From Kingdonia uniflora (lineage: Eukaryota > Streptophyta > Magnoliopsida > Ranunculales > Circaeasteraceae): a DNA stretch of 64,000 bases. The notes beneath the pieces were generated by a model. The model ran no database searches. It was not told the DNA's origin and was given only the letters and a program-made list of their open reading frames with translations. Every line of letters starts with the position of its first letter. Position 1 is the stretch's first letter. Made by a program: the position numbers and the translations under genes. Location: contig JACGCM010001272.1 of assembly GCA_014058105.1 (NCBI GenBank), positions 806,001 through 870,000 of the forward strand, given 5' to 3'. Positions 10,101-19,264 of this stretch are shown in pieces.

Positions 10101-11104
10101 CTGCATATTAAGCAGTAAAACAACAACCTCTAAGTGTCTTAATACCCGAGTTTGATACCTAATCCAAATTGTTTATAGCCTTTTGTCTTCAACTTGCTCT
10201 TTTTAAGGTTCACACATTTTTCATTATTAGAGAGGATATCAGACAATTTGTAGAAGAACAAACTGTCTATATCAGGTAATGTGGCCCAAAATAATGAGCA
10301 ATTGTCTCCGATTTTCAACATAGAATTGCTACTGCAATGCTTCAATAAACACACTCCATTTTGTCGACATTAACATCCTATATTGCAGTGCATGCTAATT
10401 CAAACTTAAAATAACACTAACCCTCCAATTTCAAAACTAAACTTCCAAATGCCACATTTAGCTATTAACACCCTAATCAGATTAAATTTACTTCAAATTC
10501 AACCGAATATAACCAAATGCAGTAAATTAAAAGTTCTGTTTCGTACCTCTTGAACGTCGAAGTAAAGCACACTGATTTTAAAAGCTAAGCTCCTAGTAGC
10601 CAAAGACCTCGCGGACGCAGATCTCCCAACAATCCCCAACACCAAACCACGACACCTTCGCATTCCTCTACAAAGAGGCTGCACCGAACCAAGCCATCCA
10701 GATGCTGAGAATGCGTGCCGCGAGAGCAAATGAGTCCGTCGAAGCAACCCTAAGAACAACGCCATAACAGTATCTGCGATCTCCTCGGCACGCGAGGCAT
10801 CTACGTGTACAAGTCGAAGCCCTAGATCTGCAGCGAGAGCTGAATCGACGGAGCGGTCGGACGATCCAAGGCAGAGAATGAGTTGCCATGATTGGAGCTT
10901 CCGTTGCGCGGCGCGAGGGAGGAAAGCGAGGGAGTGGAGAAGGATTGCGGTGGCGGATTCGATTAGGCCGTCGGATAGTCGGTTGAGACCGACATGTTCG
11001 ACTGTGGCGATGCCAGCTAGGGTTTCTTGCTCGAGATTGCAGTCTTCGAGACAATTAAGGGAGACGACTAAGGGGAGAGGTGGTGGTGGTTGGTCTAAAG
11101 ACAT
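1031..11104 (-). CDS. AN: ANGUSTIFOLIA, plant CtBP-like protein, first three coding exons
   Basis: Plant C-terminal-binding-protein/BARS homologue. In model plants it affects leaf cell shape, cortical microtubules and trans-Golgi or nuclear functions. The three exons join in phase: 558 bp (phase 0), 166 bp, 131 bp, for 285 codons with no stop. Recognisable segments are the N-terminal CLEDCNLEQETLAGIA, the dinucleotide-fold part with GLVLGIVGRSASARSLA, the exon 2 segment AARRMDTLNDLLAASD, and the exon 3 segment ALDGAEGPQWMEAW. All junctions are GT-AG. I chose the ATG at 11104 (MSLDQPPPPLPL); an in-frame ATG at 11158 would add 18 residues. The C-terminal half lies left of base 1. Intron 1 is about 8.98 kb and is filled with transposable elements. 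Nothing in these exons suggests loss of function. Confidence 0.93.
1403..1568 (-). CDS. AN: ANGUSTIFOLIA exon 2
   Basis: Starts after TGCAG at 1573-1569 with GGAGGAAAA and ends CCCG before GTAATATT at 1402. It encodes GGKSGRPSITFPTAARR, then a stretch ending LQHIKPG. The last codon is split 1+2 with exon 3. The phase fits both neighbours. Confidence 0.93.
1706..2014 (-). repeat. LTR (3' LTR of element 1706-3361)
   Basis: Shares several blocks with 3065-3361, including repeated GAACCA..CCTCCAAATA phrases, TTTGACTTA and CCTACTTG near the end. It begins TGTTACGAAC and ends CTTGTAACA. Confidence 0.75.
2230..2981 (-). pseudogene. Decayed Ty3/gypsy gag fragment
   Basis: The minus-strand translation in shifting frames gives CLDDGEDPTSWLCRAEQFF (about 2740-2820), typical of the start of the plant Ty3/gypsy gag domain, and then CFVSGLREQIHIDVQA (about 2430-2490) from its C-terminal part. 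Frameshifts and stops separate them. No zinc knuckle, protease or reverse transcriptase follows before the LTR. Confidence 0.7.
3065..3361 (-). repeat. LTR (5' LTR of element 1706-3361)
   Basis: Divergent partner of 1706-2014. Both LTRs contain an internal triplication of a roughly 30-bp phrase with CCTCCAAATA followed by a Pol-II-like AT-rich zone. Confidence 0.72.
3645..3661 (+). repeat. Homopolymer of 17 G
   Basis: An uninterrupted run of 17 G preceded by GGGT. It lies in intron 1 and could be a quadruplex-forming tract or a sequencing or assembly slip. Confidence 0.9.
3662..4954. other. Intron 1 sequence, no gene seen
   Basis: AT-rich DNA without a convincing exon or element end. Short frames here show no family motif. 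Confidence 0.5.
4955..5715 (-). pseudogene. Decayed duplicate of the ANGUSTIFOLIA exon 1/intron 1 junction
   Basis: This block matches 9945-10740 over its length: first the intron part (for example the CAGTTGAAC...GTGTTA region and GCACACT), then about 180 bp equivalent to the 3' end of exon 1 (5535-5715 versus 10547-10740). In the copy the splice donor region is altered and the reading frame is lost. The real exon 1 is intact, so this is an intronic duplication relic. It ends about 45 bp before the LTR element at 5761. Confidence 0.85.
5761..6084 (-). repeat. 3' LTR of gag-only element
   Basis: Nearly identical in order and content to 8642-8982. It contains CACCACCACCCC, a TTTTATAAAGAAAGAG stretch (TATA-like) and ends AACCTATCA on the plus strand. 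Confidence 0.88.
6183..7290 (-). pseudogene. Ty3/gypsy-type gag with CCHC zinc knuckle, broken
   Basis: Read on the minus strand. A Gly/Asn-rich N-terminal part is followed by the gag domain with LNIPEFDGKVDANGFMEWL and YALNWWNSLE (about 6700-6900). After a frame change comes a linker and then the zinc knuckle CFGCTKTGHMQCDC (about 6245-6300), matching C-x2-C-x4-H-x4-C. An in-frame TAG lies just before the knuckle. Gag would form the nucleocapsid particle. No pol domain follows. At least one frameshift (near 6720-7050) makes this copy inactive. Confidence 0.8.
7385..8502 (-). other. Leader/N-terminal coding region of gag-only element
   Basis: Two minus-strand open stretches (8029-8502, 157 residues; 7385-7753, 122 residues) lie between the 5' LTR and gag. 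They are rich in Ser, Thr, Pro and Arg and match no domain I know. They could be an element-specific leader protein, or the remains of sequence the element picked up before gag. Confidence 0.35.
8642..8982 (-). repeat. 5' LTR of gag-only element
   Basis: Partner of 5761-6084, with small indels near the middle. It is followed at 8983 by the TTATC target-duplication copy. Confidence 0.88.
8984..9690. repeat. Imperfect inverted repeat from a two-exon gene fragment
   Basis: The left arm (8984-9117) is the reverse complement of the right arm (9560-9690). Two 19-bp blocks match exactly (AATCGTCTTTCTAAAGTCT and ACATGAGATTGTCGAAGCC). The exact blocks correspond to exon sequence on either side of a short intron that has diverged. 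The pair is separated by about 440 bp. Confidence 0.8.
9536..9930 (+). pseudogene. Unidentified spliced gene fragment
   Basis: Reads FTNIGFDNLMSK before a consensus AAAG/GTAAGT donor at about 9591. After ATTATAG at about 9639 the frame continues TLERRFRFIKSIRKKLEIE, then a TAA stop in place of a codon, then SKDFKDVEDTLWKRDNYIF. A further possible intron begins GTATTTG and ends TTTGCAG near 9889, followed by AELAVTELDDMRI and TGA. The predicted helix is charged. I do not recognise the family. A reverse-oriented copy of its first two exons lies at 8984-9117. Confidence 0.4.
9945..10546 (-). repeat. 5' end of ANGUSTIFOLIA intron 1, duplicated at 4955-5535
   Basis: True intron sequence directly after exon 1 (minus-strand order). 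It is the parent or sister copy of the block at 4955-5535. Confidence 0.75.
10547..11104 (-). CDS. AN: ANGUSTIFOLIA exon 1 (186 codons)
   Basis: Begins at ATG 11104 and ends exactly on a codon (Phe-Asp-Val-Gln-Glu) before a GTACG donor at 10546-10545. It encodes the N-terminal half of the CtBP-like catalytic-fold region. This exon is much richer in G+C than the surrounding intron and transposon DNA, as expected for a conserved host exon. Confidence 0.93.
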
Positions 11105-11286
11105 TTTTGTAGGGTTTTTGGTGGTCTCAGTTTTACTGATCACCTCTTTCCCTCTCATTTTCTTCTACTCGAGTTGGAGCTCCTCTACTTATCTTCTCTT
11201 TTGGTATGTAACTGATTGCTGCGTGTTGGGGTTACTGAGGGACCGTCTGTTTTTTTGTTTTTTTGTTTTTTTTTGAGTTGATCTAA
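11105..11286 (-). promoter_or_regulatory. 5' leader/promoter-proximal region of ANGUSTIFOLIA
   Basis: Only about 180 bp separate the chosen ATG from the Harbinger-type element at 11287. The stretch contains pyrimidine/purine-rich leader sequence and runs of T (plus strand) near 11250-11275. No clear TATA box is seen. The native promoter is either very compact or displaced by the transposon. Confidence 0.4.
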
Positions 11287-11520
11287 GGGCCGTTTGTTTT
11301 TTTGCTTCCGAGTCTGAGTGAGTCTGAGTGTTTGAGTTTGAGTCCACTTAAAAGCGTTCACTAGCTGAGTGGATGCATTGGAGTGTTTGTTTTTTGTCTG
11401 AGTCCACTTAGAAGCGTTCACTAGTTGAGTGGATGCTGAGTGGATGCATTGGAGTGTTTGTTTTTTGTCTGAGTCTGAATGAGTGTTAAAATAGACAAAA
11501 GACCAAAATACCCTTATCAG
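11287..11520. repeat. Left terminal/subterminal repeat of Harbinger element
   Basis: Contains many GAGTCTGAGT or GAGTCC phrases and an internal direct duplication of about 80 bp (a unit with CACTTA-AAGCGTTCACTAG and GAGTGGATGCATTGGAGTG). Such subterminal motif clusters are where PIF-type proteins bind. Confidence 0.75.
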
Positions 11521-11549
11521 TTTATAAGGAACCACCACCACCACCACCC

Positions 11550-11835
11550 CTTCGTCAGCGCAACATCAACACCACATATACATAACAAACACATAAGAAA
11601 GAACCTGTATATATAGAAAACATAAATACATAAAAACCCTTTCGTTAGCGCAACGTCAACACCACATATACATAACACATAGGAAATAACATGTATATAT
11701 AGCAAATATAAATACATAGAAACCCATTCGTCAGCACCACATATACATAACAAACATATAGGAAAGAACCTGTAAATATAGCAAACATAAATACATAGAA
11801 AATGACATGTATATATAGCAAACACAAATACATAA
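11550..11835. repeat. Tandem repeat, about 3 copies of 85-100 bp
   Basis: The unit includes ACCACATATACATAACA, TATATAGCAAA and CATAAATACATA, and is interspersed with TTCGT(C/T)AGCGCAAC. It lies just inside the left subterminal region. Confidence 0.75.
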
Positions 11836-11939
11836 ATACTTAAAATCAAATAATTTTAACATTGGTTTGAAGTTAATACAAATAAGACAAATATCATAAT
11901 CTTAAGAGCTATTACAAATACGCAAACAAATAATTCCAA

Positions 11940-12933
11940 TCAAGACATAAGGGCTTCAAGGAAACTAACACGCTGCTCTGGACGAAGCCTGATAAATATC
12001 AGCCTGTAAGTGTGCTCATTGGATCCTCCCAATAACTTCAAACTCTTGAAAAATAATGCATTATTTATCTCATATGAACTGACCATTTCCTACAATACCT
12101 GTACAACTGCATCACTTGTGTCGTCATTGCTACCAGAAGTATGACTAGCTCCTTGGGCAGTAAATGCAGATATTAGAGATTGGACCAACTCCGTTGGTTC
12201 CAATGGTTGAACTGCCGCAGCTGATCTTCTCCGGTTTGATTGAGGCGCAGGGGTACGAGAACGAGAAGTACTACCAAGAGTAGGCTCCCTTACTGGACTG
12301 ATGGGGGCATCATAAGAAGGAATGGCTTCACCATCCCAAGGATAATCAACTCCAGCGAGGGGAACTTATGTATCGTCAACGTTCATATCATCAGGTAGAG
12401 GAATGTACTCTGACTGTTGTGTGGAGGAGGGTACACTTGCCATACCTGAAGACCATGCAAAATCCCCAGTAGCAGATAAACCATCAAACAGTTTTTCCAG
12501 CAAATCTTTATGCTGAAGAGGAGCGATTTTATACTTTTTCGCCTCAAAATTCACCTGTAAACAAATATGTAAATAGATGTTTAAACATAAGTATTTATTG
12601 TTATATAATCGAATTGTAATGCCATAATTCACATTAACTTACCGCAATGATATTTGCCCAAACTTCTTCAGGCCAATCAAAGGTGCCTGATACAGGATCA
12701 TATCCATGGCCAGTCCGATTTATCAACCCTTTCCAGATTTGTCATTGCCTCTTCAAGTAATCCCATTGGTTTTTCAGTTCTTTATGTTGCAAAACATGAA
12801 AATCGTGTATGTTATTCAGCTCATCTTTCACCGTCTTCCAACCTAGAGCATTTAGAGATGTTCCAGACAGTCTATGCAAGTCTATATGTGCTTGACATTT
12901 TATGATAAAGTCAAGTCTAAACTCTGGATGTTA
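11940..12933 (-). pseudogene. Myb/SANT-like ORF1 of the Harbinger element, broken
   Basis: ORF1 of PIF/Harbinger elements encodes a Myb/SANT-like DNA-binding protein needed with the transposase. Exon 12643-12933 gives LNALGWKTVKDELNN, HKELKNQWDYLKRQ and GYDPVSGTFDWPEEVW, the three-helix plant Myb_DNA-bind_3 type pattern. It splices at GTAAGT (12642) to exon 12554-11940, which carries a Ser/Pro/Arg-rich middle and the typical C-terminal stretch ending RVSFLEALMS. Stops interrupt it at 12742-12744 (TGA where the family has Trp), 12366-12368 (TAA) and 12090-12092 (TAG). The first exon and start codon are not defined. Confidence 0.75.
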
Positions 12934-14089
12934 CTGGAAAAAGCCTTTTTTCTTTGGTAGTATCGTGGCATCGTTGGTGGCATCGACATAACTACACATT
13001 TCAAACAAATTGACAAATTAGTTAAACAAAACATATTGCAGATAATAGTTGGTGATATTGTACAACATAAGCATAAGCAAATAACAAATGGATGGTTAAC
13101 ATATTGCAGATAACAGTTAACATAAGAACATAAGCATAAGCAAATAATGAAATCACGATGTTCCCCAAACAAACCAAAAAATGATTAATAGATCCAAAAA
13201 AACTCAAGATTCCAGGGTTTGTTTTCCTTTGTAACTTATAAGTTGGTAGCCATTCTTTATGTGAGCCACCACATCCTTGTAGGGTTTGAATATGGATTGA
13301 CGTACAAGATGCCTCACCCGGATCAAGGCTTTCTTAATTGATTAGTGGAGATGCTACATTTGGAAGAAAAAATGATTCACATAAATGAACTCTATTATCT
13401 ATCTTGTGTCTTCAGATACTTATGTAATAGTACTTCAAAATTTTCTTTTCTTTTTTCACAAAAACCTTCAAAACTGAGAAATACGCTTTAGCAATCTAGC
13501 TATTTTTGCAATTCTAGACATGGAGCTACGCGAAGCAATGTAACCTAGACTTCCTACCAGTATGTTTACGTCAAATAAAAAGAGAGTATTTGATTCACTG
13601 TCATAACAGTGGTGAGACTTCTTGTGCAGAAAAGAAAGGAAATTCAACTGAACTTGCACATCCATCCAATTGAACATACTATGTAGCAAAGCCTAGAAAC
13701 ATATGATGAGCCCAAACAAGTCTCAACCTTGATGGTCTGATTCACCTCATAAAGCAGTTTGTCAACACCCAGGTATAAGCATCTAGTACAGATATGCAGG
13801 GATAAGGCAGTCAACATGATCAATACCTTCATATATAATTTTCACTTAGGGCACCAAATTTCAGTCAACAGGCTATGGATAACTCTATTGCACTATGTAC
13901 ATAAGAATTGATTTTTTTCTCCTTCGTGATTTTTCAAAATTAATTTTACGAATCAAGTTTTTTAGTTTGCTTGACAAAATGTACCATAGATACCGCCAAT
14001 GTTTATATACCAATTCTATAAACAGCATAAGTAGTTTATACAGTTAATACAATTTGTATATCCAGTTTGTATGGCCTATTATTAGATTA
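12934..14089. other. Harbinger interior, no gene seen
   Basis: AT-rich DNA with scattered GATAACAGTTAACAT phrases near 13080-13140. No domain is recognised in the short frames here. Confidence 0.45.
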
Positions 14090-14450
14090 TATCCTAACTG
14101 TTTGTATCTTCTGATAAACTGTTATCATGGCCTAACTGCCTGAGAAACTATTATCTTGCTTCATCTGATCTGAAGTAGACCTAAGAAACTGTATATGCAG
14201 ATGTACTAAGAAAGAACTATAGTACATCTGCTATCTGTTAACTGTTAACTGTTAACTGTTATGGATAGATGTTGTTATCATGCCCTTTGCAGAAACTGTT
14301 ATCATGGCCTAACTGCCTAACTGTTATCATAGAAGTACATCTATTTATAAGCCTAACTGTTATCATATAAATGTTATCATAGAAGTGCATCCATTTGTAA
14401 GCCTAACTGCCTAACTGCCTAACTGTTATCCATTTGTAAGCCTGTTTGTA
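14090..14450. repeat. Dense TAACTG motif array
   Basis: About 11 copies of TAACTG lie in roughly 350 bp, many in GCCTAACTGCC or GTTAACTG phrases, alternating with TTATCAT. Chance expectation is well below one copy. TAACTG (reverse CAGTTA) is the classical Myb core site. Further copies lie at 13080-13125 and 17280-17310. Confidence 0.8.
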
Positions 14451-14783
14451 TATAGAAGTGCATCTATTTTTTTTTTTTTTTGTATATATCAGTGCATCTG
14501 CTATCCATTTGTAAACCTATGAACCTATGGATAGAAAATGGATGGAAATGACACTAGCTGACTAGGTTCATAGACATGTAAACAAACAAATAGAATCAAA
14601 CAATCATTAATATTACAAGCATCTATCCATTTTCATATAAATGATCCAATAACTAAGAAACATTTATCAACAACAAATGTAATCAAACACTGTTTCATAA
14701 ATAAAATAGTCTTACATGCTCCCTATATTAAAGATGCTTGAATATGTTTTACAAAAAAGAACTCATACAACTTTTAAAGCACA

Positions 14784-15324
14784 CTACTTCTTTAGTTTTA
14801 TCTTTGCTAGGTCTTCTGTGATGGATTGAAGTATTTCAATTTTAGCTTGGGCCACAACCAACTCTAGTTTGTACTTGATCTCCAAATCTTCAATAGTTGT
14901 GGAGGTAGCAAAGGTAGGAGTGGCAGTGGTAGAAGGAGTGGAAGTAGATGATTCACCATTTACTTCCTCAAACCACTTGAGGAAACCACAACCTCTCTCC
15001 TGCTTACTCTTTGAGAGTGGGTAACAGCAAAATCATTTTTTACTAATAGTTGCAGAGCGTAGCTTACATAGACCATTTCCACAAGGGCAAGGCAAATACT
15101 CATCCACCCAACACCAGAACCCACAATCCCTAGGTGTCTTCTGAAATATGCAAATGTAAAATAAAGAAATAATAATAGATAATAAAATAACAAATTCAAT
15201 ATAAATAATAAAATACAAAATATACCGCGTACATGCACTTGCAATATGCCCTATTCGGATTGTCAGAGCTTTGAGAAATTAATATAACCCCATTCCCACC
15301 ACAAATACAGTTGTAAATCACCAT
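14784..15324 (-). pseudogene. GRF-type zinc-finger/coiled-coil gene carried by the Harbinger element
   Basis: Exon 15226-15324 starts at ATG 15324 and reads MVIYNCICGGNGVIL, then SSDNPNRAYCKC. After a GTATAT donor and TTTCAG acceptor, exon 15140-14784 reads KTPRDCGFWCWVDEYL. Together these give the GRF pattern: C-x-C, Asn-Pro-x-Arg-x-Tyr-x-Cys and C-G-F-x-x-W-V-D. A Ser/Thr/Pro linker and a C-terminal coiled coil (LEIKYKLELVVAQAKIEIL) follow, ending at TAG 14784-14786. GRF fingers bind single-stranded nucleic acid in other proteins. One in-frame TGA (15033-15035) breaks it. It sits between transposase and ORF1 on the same strand, 135 bp downstream of the transposase stop. Confidence 0.7.
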
Positions 15325-15459
15325 TGAACTGCAAGTTATTTTCCACCAATAACACCACATACCAGAAAAAGAAATGCAAATTGTAAATAGATGTTGTCCC
15401 AGCATAAACAACATATTGCAAAACCATTGTTAAAGAGTTATTGTTTACAATAAACTAAA

Positions 15460-16733
15460 TTACTCTACAATAACGGCATTAGCATTGCTTAGTGCTAATT
15501 GTACTGCAAGCATATCTCTTTGAGCTATAGCTGCTGCATGCTCAACTTGCCCAAATAAGATAACATTAGGTGGCAACTCCGCAACATGCACTTCTTCATT
15601 TCCCTCAACACCAGCATCATCACTCTCAAACTGCTTAAAGAGTTCATCATTCAGAGAAACCCTTCTTAGATAATTGTGAATTGTTATACATGCAACCACA
15701 ATGTTTCTCTGTTTGGGAAAGTCATAAGAAGGCATTGATCTGAGAATAAGAAACCTTGCCTTTAGTACACCAAAGCTTCTCTCAATTACATTTCTTAGTT
15801 TAGCATGTGTATGATTAAACAACTCTTGTGGGTTCCTAGGCCTTTGTCCATGCCTATAATCACTCAACCAGTACCTAACACCTCTGTAAGGGGTCATGAA
15901 ACCTCTTGTTTGTGCATAGGCAGTATCGCATAGATAATATTGCTCTGAAACAAGGAAAGTTAACATGAGGAGACATACAAAGAGTGATAAGCATCAACAA
16001 AATGAGAATGACCATTACAACGAGTTGGAGGCATGGGGAAGTTGTGGGCTGGCTTATTCAGTGTATCCGTCAAAACCCTAGAATCATGGGCAACTCCTTC
16101 CCAACCAGCAACAACATACGTGAAATACATGTCAAAATTGCATATGGCCATCACATTCTTGAAGCAAATCCCTCCACCTCTTCCTCTGTAAGGTGTTTGA
16201 TCCTTTACTGGAATACTTGCAGGAATTAGTGTACCATCTAGTGTTCCTACAGCTCCTCTGAAAACCCCTTCTCTAAGTTTTTTATGATGTATAATTGGCC
16301 TTGGTGGTTCATCAAAGTTAGTGGGCACTATCATCTCTTTTGAAAATTTCATCATTGCATCAAGACATTCATAGAAGAGTTTACTGGTTGTAGCAGCAGA
16401 ATGTTGAAATAAAGTGTTTATAGCTCTATTTCGCATGTTGTGTGCAATGATGTGTAAGAATATTGCAAGCTTCTCATCGACATTTATATGCTTACTATCT
16501 CTCAACAACCCAGTATCTCTAAAGTGGGCAACTAGAGATCTGAAAGAGTCTGGCTCCATCCTCATCATATTATACATTACAGTACTAGGACCTTCTAGGA
16601 GTTCCTGGATATATGTCTTGCCAGTGCGAACAGAAGTACATAATCTTTGGCGGACCCTCCTATTTTGTTTGACTATCTCGTTGTACAAAATAATAATAGC
16701 AAAAATACCTAATAACCATTGAACCTGATTCAA
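15460..16733 (-). CDS. PIF/Harbinger DDE transposase (HARBI1-like nuclease)
   Basis: Two exons (16733-16022 and 15944-15460) join over a 77-bp GT-AG intron (15945-16021) to give about 398 codons without a stop. An N-terminal helical region (about 55-130) precedes the DDE_Tnp_4 fold. The catalytic residues are visible: first Asp in GTLDGTLIP (about D166), second in GVAHDSRV (about D217), Glu in NVIERSFGVLK (about E292). The family cuts DNA at element ends together with the Myb-like ORF1 product. The start is uncertain: the frame opens after a stop near 16770, no ATG occurs before about residue 53, and an AG at about 16740 could be the acceptor of an upstream exon. This is the best preserved mobile-element gene in the window. 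Confidence 0.88.
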
Positions 16734-16739
16734 TGTCCC

Positions 16740-17285
16740 TAAGAATACATAATGAAAAAAATAGTATCAAATAATAGAAGAGAGCATCCAATCCAATATT
16801 GGTAATCCTAATAGAGTAAGACTCAAATACCCACTAATTTCATAATTGCATCAAAGAGAAAAAATACACAAATACTATTTCTTCTATCATTAGTTATCTA
16901 TCAACAACATTCTTATATCTAGTTTCAACAGTAACATCAACCCATCTATCAAAAACAATATCTATCAACAACAACAAGAATAAAGGTAGTTCAAGGAGGA
17001 TAAAATCAGAGAATACCTTGGGGTATGGGAGAAATCGATTAGTGAGCCAATACAGATCACCCCTACAATTTATCTAAAGGCCTTCAAACAAACAACCCTG
17101 CAATCAAAACAATGATACATCAATAACAACAAACAAGTAATAACTCATTAATAACATGAAGATTTACTTTATAGATATCTATCATAATAGGAGTCATGCA
17201 AATGCAAGTGCAACATGGACATAAGAGCTTAATGGATGTAGATAACATCTTCAGTAATCTCAGGTAATGTAAGATCTTAATGGAT
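16740..17285. other. Harbinger interior upstream of transposase, no gene seen
   Basis: AT-rich DNA with repeated ATCAACAACA phrases. It probably holds the transposase leader or promoter, but I can place no specific site. Confidence 0.4.
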
Positions 17286-17289
17286 GCAG

Positions 17290-17480
17290 ATAACAGTTAA
17301 CAGTTAACAGTTTGCAATGACTTTTGAATCTGTCTCCACAACAATCTGAGTACAATGATGTTGCTTGCAGAATCTCAACCCATGTAGGATGCCATGTAGT
17401 TCAGCTAGAGTATTGGTTCCAGGACCTAAACAAAAACTGTTGTCTATCCCACTGGCAGACCTTGCTCTAAGACTCAAAAC
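17290..17480 (-). pseudogene. RNase H-like (RVT_3) fragment, middle part
   Basis: The minus strand reads GIDNSFCLGPGTNTLAELHG, then LRFCKQHHCTQIVVETDSK. This matches the centre of the RNase H domain found at the 3' end of plant L1-type retrotransposons and in related plant proteins, with the acidic residues in AEL and ETDS. It is an isolated fragment inside the Harbinger element. Confidence 0.6.
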
Positions 17481-17929
17481 CTAGTCCAGACTGTTCAAAA
17501 AATGGACAGAAAAGACATAAAAAAAATCTATAGAACCTATACAAGGTTGTTCAGAAAATGCATCAAGCCAAAAGAAACATTTCAGTGCACCATCCAGACT
17601 TTGAAACTATTTAGGCTTCTAGAATTATGAGTAAAGGCATCAGTAAAGGCATCATCATTTATAATCCTTTTGAGATCATTTATAAACCTATACAATAACA
17701 GTTGCTAACAGTTGCTAACAGTTGCATAAGCATAACAGTTGCTGCATATACAAAAAAAAATTTAATAGTTGAAGACGCCTCTAGAATAACTAATGTTCAG
17801 TGCACTATTTAATTTCATTATCCATGTTAATAGTAGGTTGAACACTTCTAAGGTGATTATCCATGTTAACTTTTTGGGCAAGAAACACAATATCATACTA
17901 ACAGTTCAACAACAAAGTTTTACAACACT

Positions 17930-18060
17930 GAGCCATATGCCTAACCCACTGAGGCATTGCTAGTCACACAAAATACTTGGGATTAAGTTTGCCAAGAGAA
18001 GCTAACTCATGTGCAAGTCTGTTAGCTCTCCTATTAACATACAAAAAGTGACAACTATCC
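17930..18060 (-). pseudogene. RNase H-like fragment, C-terminal part
   Basis: The minus strand reads CHFLYVNRRANRLAHELASL, typical of the last motif of the same RVT_3 domain (arginine-asparagine..A..LA). It lies on the minus strand upstream of the middle fragment, so the two are not in protein order. Confidence 0.55.
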
Positions 18061-18215
18061 ATATTACATTACAACACTTAATTGTCTATCCATATTACAT
18101 TACTGCACTTAAGAAAAGTTGTATATTAACTCATATTAACTCATGACAACTATCCATATTAACTCATGACAACTCTCCTATTAATGTTCAGCTCCAAATA
18201 TGTTAAAGAGAAAAA

Positions 18216-18628
18216 TTGGAGGAGCAAGGCCTAAAGAGCAAGCACTTAATTGTCAGAGTCAGCTGTTTATGGATTGTGAGAAACAATGTGAGGTTTAAAG
18301 ATAGAAAATCAGCAATACAACAAATGAAACATGATATTCTTAAAGATGTGTCAAACTCAGCAGCACTCTCAAAGACAACAATGATCAATACTATTACAGA
18401 CCTACAGGTTATCAAAGAACTAAAGGTAGAATGCAGACACAGGAAAGTACCAACAATTCAGAGCTATTGCTAGCACCTACCAAGGTAGGGGGAGATAAAA
18501 CTATGTTGTGATGGTTCATCTCTTGGTAATCCAGGTGTCTTAGGTGTTGGAATTATATTTAGAGATAGTACTGAAGTTGTCTTAGGCACATACAGTAAAT
18601 CAGTGGGTGTCTTAGGTGTTGCAATTTA
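18216..18628 (+). pseudogene. RNase H-like fragment, N-terminal part with linker
   Basis: The plus strand reads CLWIVRNNVRFKDRKSAIQQ and, after stops, CCDGSSLGNPGVLGVGIIFR. The second motif is the DGS start of an RVT_3 RNase H domain, and the first resembles the linker that precedes it in L1 ORF2. It is oriented opposite to the other two fragments. Confidence 0.6.
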
Positions 18629-19260
18629 ATTTTCTCCTTTGATGTAAATATTCCCCTAATTTCAGCTTTTGTCTCCTATCAGTACTGATTCAGGAGAGAG
18701 TACTGATTCCAATATAACTTTTCTACTAATACTAATGATCAACTTGAAGAAAAAACAAAAACCCCATAATCAATCCAAACAGTACCCAATAATCAAATTA
18801 AAACACCCCATAATCAATTCCAACTTGATTCATAATAACTATATAAGAAACATCATTGCTTTCTATAACTTTTATTCAAAAACTTATAAATTTATCAAAT
18901 CTTCTACAACAACAACATCAGATTTAATCAAAACCTTAATATCACATGTATAATTCAAATAAAAGAAGAGAGAGAGAGAGCTCACTTGAGATTGTTCAAG
19001 ATAAATTTTTTTTGAGGAGAGCAGAGCTGTAATTTGGGGAGACCAATTTTTTGTTTGTAATTTGAGCATAGCAGAGCAGCTGTGGAGTAGATGGAGTTGA
19101 TTGGGGTTCGTTGGGGGATGGAGGAGAGTTGTGGAGGAGCTGCTCGTCTGGAGATGGAGGAGAGTTGTGGAGGAGATAAAGGAGAAGAGCTGTGGAGGGG
19201 CTGCTCGTCTCGAGAACAAATTATGAAAAGGTTTTTTCGTCATTTTCATTTATTTGTGAG
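18629..19260. other. Harbinger right interior, no gene seen
   Basis: Contains an (AG)n run (about 18968-18981) and a short direct repeat of GGAGGAGAGTTGTGGAGGAG at about 19121-19180. No coding domain is recognised. Confidence 0.45.
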
Positions 19261-19264
19261 GGTA

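Noticed and set aside
10668..11276. Other open frames on both strands across ANGUSTIFOLIA exon 1
   Set aside because: They are by-products of the G+C-rich true exon. Only the frame with the CtBP-like motifs is conserved.
11185..11849. Overlapping minus-strand frames rich in Tyr/Cys/Ile
   Set aside because: They arise from the tandem repeat and subterminal repeats of the Harbinger element, not from a protein gene.
18884..19249. Minus-strand Ser/Leu/His-rich frame of 121 codons
   Set aside because: Produced by the short GGAGGAGAG-type direct repeats; no domain.
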